Shown piece after piece: positions 37,018 through 48,431 of a stretch of 64,000 nucleotides of DNA. The DNA comes from Pilatotrama ljubarskyi. Its lineage: Eukaryota > Basidiomycota > Agaricomycetes > Polyporales > Polyporaceae. The position numbers and the translations under genes were made by a program. The notes below the pieces were generated by a model. It saw only the letters and a program-made list of their open reading frames with translations, made no database searches and had not been told where the DNA came from. How positions within the stretch are numbered: position 1 is the first letter of the stretch; each line of letters begins with the position of its first letter. The stretch covers positions 62,001 through 126,000 of the forward strand of contig MU277726.1 in NCBI GenBank assembly GCA_022385805.1, given 5' to 3'.

Positions 37018-38130
37018 AACGGAAAGGATAGCGGTATGTCGTGAAGAGGCGTAAGGAGAAGGAGAGGAAGGACCGGTCCCGCTGGGCGTATTATCTGTGA
37101 GACATATACAGCTTCCCTCTTCGCGCTCGACTCTGCTATCCAACCTTTCCCACGCCTACTTCCAATTGTTAGCATCCGGATTTGGACACCTGCGCGTCCT
37201 CCCCACCAATCACAGCTCTCGGCCTCATCGTTGCCGCCATCTACGCCGCAGCCATGTCCCCAACTCCCTCCATCTCAGCCGGCTCTTCCAAGTTCCTCCC
37301 ACCACTTCGCCGTACAACTCCGTTCTCGGTCTCGCGGCCAACTCTTCTGTCTCGTTCTGTGCTCATGCGCGTGGCTGCACCTGCGTCTTCTGGAAGATCC
37401 TGTAGACTGATTTCGTCTGCACTCATGACGATGATCCCATCACTCAACTGCACACTGACGAGTCTGACGCAGTGACGGTTTCTCCACGCATGCCTCGTAA
37501 CCTCGACATCACCGGCTATGCTGTACGGACGACGCCTCGCGGCCTGTCATTCGTTATTTGGGACGCGTTGTGATCGACATTCTCTTCTTGTCCACTTCTA
37601 CATATCCCGACATTCTTGCCCAGGGTTCTAGCTTGCATCCGGAGCCAGTGGCCTGCGTTTTCCCCACGAATGGGTTCTTGCTCTTTCATGAGTCGGTATC
37701 GTGGCAATCCGAATCAATACGTCTGCTGCGCTTCATGGAGACATGATGTCCTCATTGCCCAATGTCCTTCCTTGAGAGCATTGAGTTTCGCTGGATACGG
37801 GTGCACTGATTCCCTCGTATGTAGTGCTTACTGCGCGATAGACATGACGGCCTGGCTATGGTAATATGATACCCATCCTCAGCTTACTGCGTGCTCTACA
37901 TATTGCTTGCTTCCCTGATGTACGACTGTCCCGAACGTTGTGACCCTGCTCGCCGTTGCGTCGCTGTGGCCAATTCTGGCAGACGCGCTCACGACAAGCT
38001 CACGTGGCCATAACCCAAAAGGGGGCACAAATATACACCCATCATCCGTCCGTCGTTGAGCGCTTCGTAACTCTCGCTCGTACTTGGCTCGTATACTCCC
38101 CTGACCAGCCGTAACCCTACATCGCAGGCT
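37018..38130. promoter_or_regulatory. Divergent spacer BEM1 / NOT3
   Basis: About 1.1 kb. Plus-strand frames at 37097-37475 include a Cys-containing stretch and a hydrophobic run, but reading frames change without usable splice sites, so no gene is called. The NOT3-proximal part is presumed promoter. No TATA box was noticed. Confidence 0.4.
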
Positions 38131-41123
38131 ATGGCAGCAAGAAAGCTGCAAAGTGAGTGCCCCCTTCGTGGCCCGCTTCTACTGGTGATGTTAACAAAGC
38201 CTGCGTGCAGCTGAGATCGACCGCACCTTGAAAAAGGTCGCGGAAGGTGTCGAGCTCTTCGAGAGCATATACGACAAGATGCAGGCCTCGACCAATCAGA
38301 CGCAGAAGGAGAAGCTGGAGACCGACTTGAAGACGCAAATCAAGAAGCTCCAGCGACTGCGGGACCAAATCAAGACGTGGGTCGCGAGCAATGACATCAA
38401 GGACAAGACTGCATTACTCGAGAACCGCAAGTTGATTGAGACGGTAAGCACCGCTGCGCATCTGCATATCGGGCCCGGGGCGTCTCCGTATGCCCCTGCT
38501 GGGAGGAGGACGCGTGCAGGCGGCGACGTACATTGTTCTCCGAAGACTTGCGCATACTGACTACTTTGTCACGTCGACTGTGCCGTGGTGTCTCCCAAAT
38601 CCTGTAACGCCCTACGCGTATTCAGCAAATGGAGAAGTTCAAAGCATGCGAGAAGGAGATGAAGACGAAGGCTTTCTCGAAAGAGGGCCTCACACAAGCG
38701 TCCAAACTAGACCCGAAGCAGCAGGAGAAAGCCGACGCGATGTCGTGGGTGCAATCCATGTTGGACGAGCTCATGGTGCAAGTCGAAACGGCGGAAGCGG
38801 AGATTGAGACACTGCAAGGAGGTGGCAAGAAGAAGAATAAAGCGGGAGGGGCTCAGGCCGAGCGTTTAGAGTCCCTGGAGAGGTTGAACGAGAGGAGAAA
38901 GTGGCATATCAGTCGCCTCGAGATCATCCTCCGGCTACTGGATAACGGTTCCCTACCAACAGAGAAGGTTCTTGCTCTTCAAGAGGATGTCAAGTACTTC
39001 GTGGAGAGCAACATGGTGCGTGCCGTAGAGACCGTTGCGTCCGTCACTTTCTGACCTCACACTACAGGAGGAAGACTTCGAGGAGTACGAGGAAGTATAT
39101 GACGACCTCAACCTCGATGAAGAGGAGGAGAAATTCCGGTTGCCGGCGGATGATAGTGAGAGCGAGGACTCCGAGGAGCGGAGTGAAGGTACGTCGGGAC
39201 ACTCCTTGCACGACTCTTTGAGTGCCGACAGCCCTGCCAGACTTGCCAATACGGACGCCTGTCAAGAAGCACGACGAAGAGAGCGTTGCAAGTAGTAACA
39301 GACGAGATAGCAGTCCAGTGTTGAAGAAGGCCGGCACGACATTAGCACAAAGAAGTAAGTACCTGGCTTCCTCTGGATGTGTTTGATGCTGACCGGTCGC
39401 CGCAGAGCAATCAATACCAACAGAAAGTATGGTGCTCTTGATCGGTCTCATGGCTGCTTCTGATAGTCTTGTGTAGCAGCAAAGCCTCCACCGCCTGCAA
39501 ATTTCGCACAACAGTCAGTAGCAAGTATGGTGAAGACGCCAGCACCAGCACGAAATCCTCCCGCAGGCTATGCGAAAGTTGCAGCTGCAGCGGTGGCTCC
39601 TCCACAGCCAGCACCGTCACAAGCCAATCCGTCGTCAACGGCGTCTGTTGCAACAGTGGTGCCCGCTACGCCTGCAGCAGCAACAGCGTCTCCATCGGCA
39701 GCTGCAGACCATCATTCTGCGGTCACGTCCTCACCAAGCCTCACGCATCCGTCTATAACGAGTCCAATGCTCTCGTCTGCTGCGTCCGTATCCCATCAGC
39801 CCGACGACTCCGTGTTCTCCGCTCATGGTTCTCCTGCGCTGCTTGACGCGGTTCCCAGTTCGATCGGTGGCCCTGCTGCGACGTCATCACCACAACGACA
39901 AACAGCTCGTAAAGGTGCGCTCACTTCCCTGCCAACTAGGAAGCGATCCGCTTACTCATGACGTACGCCCTCAGCGTCTCTATCATCTCCTACGTCGCTT
40001 CAGCCGCCTGGCGTCCCTGTGCGTGCATGAAACGCTTCCTCCACATGCCCTTGCACATCTAACCTTTTCGCCGCGCAGCACCCCGCGCAACAAGACTCGC
40101 AACAGACGACGCCCTCGACGCTCAACGGCAGCTCATCGCTTTCTCCTCAAGCAGCAGGCCAACAAGCACCAGCGCCTACAGGCCCGTCGCCGCTTCCACA
40201 AGAGGGACGCGCCTTCCCGACCGCGTCGCCGTCGGCGAATCCGCTCGCCGCGTCTCCGATGCCACAACCCGCCCAGCAGCAACAACAGCAACAACAGCAA
40301 ACGCCGCAATTCCCGCCAGGCGTGACGCTCAGCAGCGCGGACCAGCCCAAGCTCGCACACGCGGCGCCGGGCTCTGCGCGTCCGCCTTCCGCTGCTGCGG
40401 CGTCGCAGCTCCCTCCGGGCTCGCAATTGCCGTCACAGCAGCCGCGCCCCAATGCGTTCCCGGGCTCGCTGTCTGATCTGGTAATGTCGTTCGAGAACGT
40501 GAAGCAGAAGGGTGAGTGTGCCGGGTGTCGAGGAAGATCGATTGGGTGCTGACTGAATTGTCGGGCAGCGCCGCACCGGATGTCGAATTTGGACCAGGTG
40601 CACAAGCTGCTGCAGGGTAGCTATTCGAGCATGCCGCAACCGCAGGACACGGAGAAGTGAGTGCCGCGTGGAGCCCCTCCCGCTTGAGCTAACCAGCGTC
40701 CCTGCCACAGGCCCAAGTATTACGTACCTCGGAACCCGATACAGACGCCGTCGTACTACCCGCAGGTGCCGAACCCGATCCTCAGCTCGCCAGGCATCTT
40801 CTCGCAGCTCGACGTCGAGACTCTCTTCTACGTGTTCTACTACCACCCGGGCACGTACCAGCAGTATGTTCCCTCTCCCGGTCATATCTTTGAGCCGAGC
40901 TGAATATAGGTGCTGCAGATACCTGGCGGCGAAGGAGCTGAAGCGGCAGTCGTGGCGGTTCCACGTGAAGTACCTGACGTGGTTCCAGCGGCACTCGGAG
41001 CCGCAGGCGATCACGGAGGAGTACGAGCAGGGCGTGTACGTCTACTTTGACTGGGAGGGCTCGTGGTGCCAGCGGAAGAAGAGCGACTTCCGGTTCGAGT
41101 ACCGCTACCTCTCCGAGGATTGA
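38131..41123 (+). CDS. NOT3: CCR4-NOT complex subunit 3/5 (NOT3/NOT5)
   Basis: Subunit of the CCR4-NOT deadenylase complex acting in mRNA decay and codon-optimality sensing. Twelve exons: 38131-38152, 38211-38443, 38626-39015, 39068-39188, 39241-39354, 39406-39426, 39477-39914, 39975-40018, 40079-40511, 40569-40656, 40711-40863, 40919-41123; 753 aa. The NOT3/5 N-terminal coiled coil shows [35 protein letters not shown] and [19 protein letters not shown]. The middle is Ala/Pro/Ser/Gln-rich and disordered. The C-terminal NOT box is intact: [35 protein letters not shown] and [15 protein letters not shown]. Intron 2 is 182 nt, and exon 6 is 21 nt. Confidence 0.95.
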
Positions 41124-41601
41124 GGTGTTCGCTCCGGAAGATATGCTCATCTTGCTGGGGGCGCCCCACATCGCGGACTGCTTCGTTTTCGCATGTTCTC
41201 TCTTTTCTATCGATCTTCGTACTTTCGCTTCTGTTGAGACTCTTCTGTGACGGTCCATGCTACGCATGTCGCGCTTCGCCGCCACCATCCCCCTCTCTCC
41301 TTTCTTTAGCATCGACCTAGTATCTACGAGCCCCTTTTGAAACGCAGCTCCCGCGCGTGTGTATCCTCTTACCATAAGCAATCTCTGATGTGCTCTCGTG
41401 CGACGGCCTTACGCTCGGCCGAGCTTCTCTCCAAGTGCGCTCGCCATCACCACTGACCAGAACCCAGACGGAAAACCAGACGATCCTCACGTGCGCGGGC
41501 GAGCGGAGGCAGTAGCGTGACCATTAGTATAGATGTACGATGGATACATGACCGTGCGCATGCGTGCTCTAAATGGCGGACAGACGGCGGACGGACGACG
41601 A
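41124..41601. other. Convergent 3' intergenic region
   Basis: About 480 bp between the NOT3 and bL12m stop codons, AT-richer than the genes, with T-rich runs expected of 3' UTRs. No other feature seen. Confidence 0.5.
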
Positions 41602-42476
41602 TCACTCGAGGGTGACGGTCGCGCCGAGGTCGGTGAACGTCTTCTTGAGCTTCTCGGCGTCGTCCTTCGAGAGGCCCTCTTTGAGCACCTTCGGTAGCGA
41701 CTCGACGAACTTCTTCGCCTGTGAGAAGCAGCAGGTGTCAGCAAGAGACCGAATGAGAGGGGGCAAGGGCAGATGGGGTGGAGAGGACAGGGGGACGTAC
41801 CTCGATGAGGGTGAGGTTGGGGACCATCGCCTTGACCTCGCGGATGATCTTGGGCTTCGCGGCGGCGTCGAAGGCCTCGAGCTTGACGTTGAAGACGGTC
41901 TTCTCCTTGGGCTTCTCCTACACATCCCGGAGGCACGTGAGCGGCCTTTCAGCCGTGGTAAGAGGTGAAAGGACGTACCGCCTCGGCCTCCTCAGCTGCT
42001 GCAGCCGGTGCCGCTGCTGGCGCGGCGGCGGGCATGGCGATCTCCTGGATGTTCAGCCGTGACTGCACGCGAGGAAAAGCGCCCTATCAGTACAGTTGCA
42101 CGCGCAGCAAATGCGGCTCGTGGACGCACCTTGAGCAGGGCGACAAGATCCGCGGCCTGGAGGAGGGTGAGGCCGGAGATGTCATCGACAATTTTGTTGA
42201 GCTTGGGGTCGGTCGAGAGGGGCGGGGCGGGTGCGGAGGATGACGACGCGGCGGCGGCCTCAGTCGACGCATTGCGCGACGAGCTCGCGAATGCACGCGG
42301 CCTGTACCAATAGGACCGTGATGGTGAGCGTGAGGAGTTTGCCAGCTAAGGGGAGCGGGACTGACCGGGTCGCGCGACATGAGCGGGAGACGGAGCGGAG
42401 AGCTGAGGAACACCGGGTCTAGAGGAGAGGTGAGATGAGAGAGCGAGGACAAGGAGGAGTGACTGCTGACCGCCAT
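41602..42476 (-). CDS. MRPL12: Mitochondrial ribosomal protein bL12m (L7/L12)
   Basis: Stalk protein of the mitochondrial large ribosomal subunit that recruits translation factors. Exons on the minus strand: 42476-42471, 42418-42366, 42301-42130, 42062-41979, 41917-41801, 41718-41602; 182 aa. The presequence (MATRCSSALRSVSRSCRATR) is Arg/Ser-rich. The dimerisation domain is LNKIVDDISGLTLLQAADLV, followed by an Ala/Pro hinge. The factor-binding C-terminal domain reads EKTVFNVKLEAFDAAAKPKI, REVKAMVPNLTLIEAKKFVE and ends GATVTLE, as in L7/L12. The first coding exon is only ATGGCG; this ATG was chosen because it yields the presequence in the right phase. Other N-termini lack an ATG. Confidence 0.9.
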
Positions 42477-43710
42477 GGGAGAAGAAGTAGAGGCTTGGAC
42501 TGACAGTGAGGGCCGCTGCAGCTGCGAGTGCAGAACGACGCCGTGCTGGAAAATCCGGGCAGCGGCGAGCCACGTGCCACGTGCGCCGGACGCGTCGCCC
42601 GCGCGTAGCCGTACATAGACGCCGCTGCCGTTCTGGGCAGGAGTCGTGACGGGGCGGGATGGGCGGCGCGTGTGGCGGCCTCGTGGGGTCGCCGTCTCTC
42701 TTCTGCTCGTCGTCTCCAACGTTGTCAGGCGTTTCCAGCACCATGCGCCGAGGGGGTCGTGCTTCTTGTGCCCCGCAACCGCGTGAGCCTCAGACGTCAA
42801 TTACCGCAGCCCATTTGCTGCCCATGCTCTAACCAGAGAGGGCCAGCCGCGAGCCGCGACTCGTCAGCTTATCACGGGCGGTGTGAGACACCCCGCATCT
42901 GTCTTCGCAAGTTGCGCCCCGTTGCGGAAGCTGACCCCTCCATCAGATACAATAAGCTGTCGCTCTGCGACGCGGCCTCTGCGCCATTCACGGCAGATGC
43001 TAAGAGTGTGCCATAGCGAAATTTGCGCAAAGTCGCGGGGAACACAGAGCAGGCGCTATACCAAGCTCGGCGGGCGCCTGGTACGACGGTGTCCCCAGGG
43101 CTTGGGTGCTTGTGCGCAGATCTGCGCAGAGACAGGCACGGCGCGCGACTGGTCGAGCTCGTCTCGCTACCCGCTGCGACACTGCCATAACCGTCCCCTA
43201 ACGAATCCCGCGTCCCGTGCCCATTGGCGGTCTTGTTTCCGTCAGAACGGCCCCGGACCCCATTCGTTCATCCGTCCAACACACTCCAGACCCTCGCACC
43301 CCCGCCCCGACCAGTCTCACCTCAATATGGCGACCATCATCCCGCCCCTGGTCCCCGAGATCCCCCCGACTCACCCTGCCCTTCTTCACCCAGCACGCCC
43401 GCCCCCTCGTTCTGGCGCGCATACCGACAGATTTTAAATCTGATCCTTCTCGCAATTGCCTCCCTGCAGCTTGGAAGTTGGAACGGACTGGATTGGCTCG
43501 CTTACGGCGCGGATTCGCCCGTCCTTACCTCCGTACACTAGATATTTCATTCCCGGGTCTTCGAAGCCCTGCGCTTCTTTCTCCACACACCCCCGGTCAC
43601 GTTAAATAAGTGCTCTCCCTGCCCGCCGCCGTCCCTTCCTCCAGGGCCCCAGCCTCAGCCTCTGCCACCCCGCCTCTCGGCCCCTCCTCGTCCATCCACT
43701 TCGGTCCACC
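42477..43710. promoter_or_regulatory. Divergent spacer bL12m / DUF6534 gene
   Basis: About 1.2 kb. Short proline-rich frames on the plus strand (43224-43609) have no conserved motif and sit in CT-rich leader-like sequence. The promoters of both genes must lie here. No gene is called. Confidence 0.4.
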
Positions 43711-45950
43711 ATGGCTCTCCTTGACGCGACGTTCGTTCCGTCTGCCTTGTGTTGTACAGAATCTGTCTGACGCGTGTCCTGCAGTATGGGTCCGCTCCTC
43801 ATCGGAGTGATTCTCGCTGCCATGTGTGTCGCGCTCTATCGTGTCCACTCACCCTAAGCTGACCAGCCGGACACGCCCCAGCATGTACGGAGGTGAGCAG
43901 CGCGCGCTCGACGGTGCTCGACGGGCCGCTAAATGTCGCACAGTGTCGTGTTCGCAGATGTACTACTACTTCACTCGCTACCCGCGCGATTCCTGGTCCA
44001 TCAAGCTGCTGGTGAGTCCCGTCCGTCGATGCTTCCAGTCATATCTTGACGCGCGCCAAAGGTCATAGCGGTCTGGACGACGGACTCGATCCACCAGGTG
44101 TGTTTCTCTCAGCGCTCGGTCCCAGAGTGGTCGCTCACGATGTCGTTCCACTAGGCGTTGATTTCACATAGCGGTAAGGGCATCCTCGAGCCACGCTTGT
44201 CTCTTCTGCTGAAGCCGATTGTCGCAGTGTATTGGTACCTGGTCACGGAGTACGGCAATCCGACCGCGCTCACCTTGCTGTCCAAGTACGCCCGGCCACT
44301 CCTGCAGGCATCGGCTTGGCTGACATTGTTCGCTCAGGTCCATCATCGTAGAGGTGTTCTTCAACGTGCGTAGTTACTCTGTCGGGTAGGAATCCGCACG
44401 GTGACTGATGCCCTCGTACGGCGCAGGCCTTCACTGGGTTGTTCGTCCAGAGGTAGGCACTCCCCGACTCACCTCGCGCTTGATCATCACGCTGAACCTG
44501 CCCTCAGCTTCTTCGCAGCCCGGATTTGGAAGCTGAGCGGCGGAAAGCTCTACCTCGTCATTCCGGTCGTACGTACAGGTTTCCGCTAGCGCCTCGTCCT
44601 GTCGTCGTGACAAGAGACTGACGCCCTTTTCGACAGGTCGTGTTGATCGCGGGCGAGTTCGGTAAGTAATCTGCTGAGCGGCAGAACGGGAGCGGCTTTC
44701 TGATAAACGACGCGTGAACTGAAATGCAGCCGTTGCGATGGGTAAGCATCCGTTTCGCGGCAGACAGAACTTGCAGACTGACGTGGCTCGTTTGAAGCAT
44801 ACAGTATCAAGGCGTGAGTGATCCTCGGGGCCACATTCGGCAGCTGGGCGAATGCTGACCGGTGCTCCTTCCATGCGCAGGCTGTACCTCAATACCTTCA
44901 TGGACCTCGTCCAGATCAAGGTCCGCGGCCTTCTAAGTCCTTCGCACCCCGAAGCCAACTCACCAGACACTCCCGCACAGGGCCTCTCGATCAGCATCAA
45001 CGCGTTCGCCGCAGCGGGCGACGTGACCATCGCCGCCATCCTCTGCACGATCCTGCACTTCTCGCGGACGGGCTTCTCAAAGTGCGTCTCTCCGCCCCTC
45101 CTTCTCTTCTTCCGAGGCGCTGATGAATGAACACGAATTTCAAAGATCGAACACGCTCATCAACAGGCTGGTGGGTCCTTCTTCTCCGTCCGTCCGATAG
45201 ACTAGTGTTTGCGTTAGCGTTTCGGGAGGTGCTGACGTCTGCTTCTCTCCTTCTCCGCGCCATCTTACGCTCGCAGATGGTCTTCGCTGTCAATACCGGC
45301 TTGCTGACTAGGTGCGTTCCGCTCTGCGCTGCCTGCGCCCCCGCTCGAGAACACTGTTGACGGTGATGTCTGTCATGTCTGTATGACTTACAGCGTCTGC
45401 GCGTGCCTCTCGTTGATCACCATCCTCTCGCTGCCGAACACGTTCGTTTACATCTGCTTCTTCTTCCTCGTCGGTCGCTGTAAGTCCCCTCACCGCCGCC
45501 GCGTCTTCCTTCACGCGGTGACGAACTGAGCGCGCATGTGGACAGTGTACTCCAACTCGCTGATGGCGACGCTGAACGCGCGCAAGAGCCTCCGCGAGGC
45601 GTCCTCGGGCGAGCTCTCCGTGTCCCTCCGCGACATGCAGCCCGCCGCCTCCGCGAACCTCACCAACCTCACCAACATCGCGCCATACAACGTACGTCCC
45701 CTCTCTGCTCCTCCTTGGCTTCCTATACATTGCGGCTCGCTGACGGCCGGGCGACACACGCAGAGGCGCGGGGAGGGCATCGCGATCCGGATCGACACCA
45801 CGAAGGAGTCGAAGCACGACGGCGAGGAGGTACGCTGCGACCCGCCACTACTCTATTGACTGCGCTTGACGTTGACGGCTGACGGGTCAGTCGCAGCTCA
45901 CGCAGTACGAGAGCTCGGACCGGGACAAGCACCCCGTCGAAGAGGTCTGA
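43711..45950 (+). CDS. DUF6534-type multispan membrane protein
   Basis: Agaricomycete membrane family of unknown function. Twenty-one exons: 43711-43730, 43785-43823, 43882-43892, 43944-44011, 44062-44097, 44155-44173, 44228-44285, 44338-44365, 44427-44452, 44508-44568, 44637-44661, 44730-44741, 44798-44813, 44881-44920, 44981-45081, 45146-45170, 45277-45311, 45394-45479, 45546-45691, 45764-45829, 45891-45950; 325 aa. The order fits DUF6534: MALLDATMGPLLIGVILAA, YYYFTRYPRDSWSIKLLV, VWTTDSIHQALISHSVYWYL, FFAARIWKLSGG, and after the last helix YSNSLMATLNARKSLRE with a hydrophilic cytoplasmic tail. Seven membrane segments are apparent. Each splice keeps frame with GT-AG ends. A sensing or transport role is only speculation. 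Confidence 0.88.
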
Positions 45951-47349
45951 ACGTCCCGTCTCCCATCGCCCGTGTGTTCCCGTTTCCGCATCTATGCCTG
46001 CGTTTTTTTCGCTCCCTCCCTGCTCTGCGGCGGGCGGAGCATCGGGCGCGCGTTTGGGTTCTCGCTGCCGTGTAAAATCTAGGATATTGCCACCTCCCCG
46101 CCCAGGCCGCTGTTGGAGGCTGGGAGGCTCCGCTTTTGATTATTGCTCACTTACTCGCTCGCTGCTGCTCTTTTGTGTCGGTGTACGTCCCGTCCGCCTC
46201 GGTCGTCTTTCATTAGAATTCCACCCGTCGGCCCTCGGGACCACTGTATGTCCGGGTTGCTGTCGGTCCTTTGTGGCCCATGATTGAGAGGACGACACAG
46301 TCGACGGGTAAACCGTGCGAGCGTCGACGTATTGCAGGTTGGACCACTCGAAATTGCTGCTGCGGCCATCCGTGGCGTCGGGCAGCTGCGCGACAACCGC
46401 CGTGGAGGCCTCGTTGGAGGTCTCCAAAGTGGATCGATCCGTCCAGCTCTCTGCAGCCAAGACCGAATCCGACACCCGTGCGTTACACAACGTCCCGCCT
46501 AACATTCTGGGCCAGAGATGCCTTTCTGACCCTCCAGAGATCCCCTTCGCTTAGCACGTCACCGCTAACAAACTCTGCAAGGAACAACGAGATCTCTCGC
46601 AAAAATTGACTACTATGATCGCCGCCAACAGCCTGGTCAATCGGGTCGTCGTAAGCGGTGAACTCAGGGTCGACCCGCGGCTATGTACGTAGCGTCAGTT
46701 ACGCGTTGAATTGATTGAAGGAGGTTGCGCGAGATCCCATCAATATTGACAAGGGCGGCCTGCGGAAGGGAGCGAATGTGGCAGTGGCTGGACTCCGCGG
46801 TCCGCGGACTATGGGCGGTGGTCTGCCAGCCTCCGAGCTCCAGCAAGGGACTGTTGCGGCCGCGATTGCAAGGGCTCCTCTGCGCAAGCACGCAGCCTGC
46901 TGGAGGCCTCGAGCGAGGTTGGGGCTGCGATGTGATAGGAACCTCTCATGTGCTCGGCCCTTGACTGTACAGGCACACTTCGCTGGTGAAGCGTCGGCTG
47001 GGTGAGTCGTAGGACCGCTGTAGGCCTGGCCAAGCCCGAGGTGAGATATACGGTGTGTACGTACCTACGATCCGCACGTTGGCGGACCAACCGCCTTCGA
47101 CATGGTTCGGATGCGCACACCCGCATAACAGTCGTGAACCTCGTTCTGAGCCTCAATTGCAGGTAGGCGAATTTGACTATGCTGTGTATTGACACAAGGC
47201 TTGGCAGACATAGCGGGCACCTCGGTACCGTGCAATGCTGGACGTATGCCGCAGCAAACGGGAAGCCGAGCCTACTACGCCCAGATTATAGCAGGGATAT
47301 TATCGATATGCATCTGCCAAAGAGCACCTGAAGGGTGGCCTGGATTCGC
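45951..47349. other. Unexplained convergent intergenic region
   Basis: 1.4 kb between convergent genes, two to three times longer than most other convergent spacers here. Frames of 70-130 codons exist on both strands but overlap and show no family motif or good splice chain. It may carry a non-coding transcript, a decayed gene or just long 3' UTRs. Confidence 0.4.
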
Positions 47350-48073
47350 TCAATCGCTGTCCTCGTCGTCTTCCAAGTCCATGCTCTCCGCGCTGCTCTC
47401 GCCATCGGAATCGTGGTTCGCGGTGGCCCCGTCCGCCTTCTGAGCGGTTGCGGAACCATTAGGTTGCGACGTACCATTCGAGGCTCCTTCCAGGGCGCCG
47501 CAGCTGTCATTTGGCTCAATGTAAGAGGTCCAGGAAGCGGAACTGACCTTGCGCACTACCGGAAGCTTTACGGTCTTCCCGGAGTATCTTCTGCACAGAC
47601 CCTCTGACTCCAGCGGTGAAGTTGGGGTTGGACAGTGAATGGACTTCGGAAACGGCGCGTTCCACGATGGGATACCTGTGGTGCCTTCATTTGAGCCGCG
47701 GCATGGTCGAGAGAGTGGAATGGATGGACCTCTCAAGTTCCTGCATGATCTCTCTCGTCACGCTGGCTTCTGGCATGTATTGCAGCTTAGGGTCCGAGGC
47801 CAGCTTCTGTTTCGCAATGTCCTCCACTCGCGCCAGAAAGGCGGCCATTCCCTCCTGCGAACGGCGGGCATGAGAGAAGCGAACCCACGCACCGTCCGGA
47901 TGAAAGAGAGACCCACACTCTGCCGGAACTCCTTCAACAGCTCCCTCCGGATGCGGTCAAACTCCCCCGACTTCTTGAACCTGAGAGCATCATCAGTCAC
48001 CTCAACCAGCCCCGACCTCGAAGCATTCGGTGCCGCACTCCTCCACCAGCTGCGTCGGGTTCGTGATAGACAT
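47350..48073 (-). CDS. SHG1/BOD1-domain protein (COMPASS Shg1-like)
   Basis: Exons on the minus strand: 48073-48039, 47980-47917, 47854-47730, 47675-47548, 47486-47350; 162 aa. The Shg1/BOD1 domain fills the first 100 residues: NPTQLVEEFKKSGEFDRIRR, ELLKEFRQSEGMAAFLARVE, IAKQKLASDPKL, and a helix with REIMQELERYPIVERAV. In yeast Shg1 is a subunit of the Set1/COMPASS H3K4 methyltransferase; in animals BOD1 proteins bind SET1B or PP2A. The tail is Ser/Thr/Gly then acidic, ending AESMDLEDDEDSD. The last intron was ended at 47487 rather than the nearer AG because only that acceptor gives the acidic tail. Divergent from HEM12. Confidence 0.8.
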
Positions 48074-48431
48074 TTGTCGTTGCGGATATAGTACAAGCAC
48101 TGGGGACTAGACGAGCATCGGAAGCGCGTATGCGAGTTGGTCGCCCGAGGGGCGGGAAGATGAGAGCAAGAGGCAAGGTGCCGTCCCACGGTGGACAGAC
48201 TTTGTGTCGCGCGATCACGATGCTCGCCGCTCGCGCTCTCAGCACCAGACTGCACGTTGCCTTCCACGTCGCCGGGCTCGACCGCGGACACGTACTAGAC
48301 GTTCTCAGGCCTGCATTAGGGAAGAGGACTGCGAGGTAGCCCGGAGCGCACATCGATCTCGCGTTACACCCTCTCAGAATCGGAGCCCCATCCAAGCCTT
48401 GCTCCCATATCTCCACTCTCTGTGCAGAATC
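48074..48431. promoter_or_regulatory. Divergent promoter SHG1-like / HEM12
   Basis: 358-bp spacer serving a chromatin factor and a heme-synthesis enzyme. No TATA box or repeat was seen. Confidence 0.5.

Noticed and set aside
37097..37475. Plus-strand frames with a Cys-rich stretch and a hydrophobic run that might be a small secreted protein
   Set aside because: The hydrophobic run, the ATG and the Cys stretch lie in different frames with no GT-AG pair to join them.
46080..47340. Search for tRNA or snoRNA in the large convergent gap
   Set aside because: No cloverleaf with GGTTCGA-type T-loop and matching acceptor stem, nor convincing C/D boxes, could be seen by eye.
47287..47486. Alternative Arg-rich ending of the SHG1-like protein using the nearer AG acceptor
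   Set aside because: It gives a basic, unnatural tail running past 47350; the acceptor at 47487 gives an acidic tail of normal composition.
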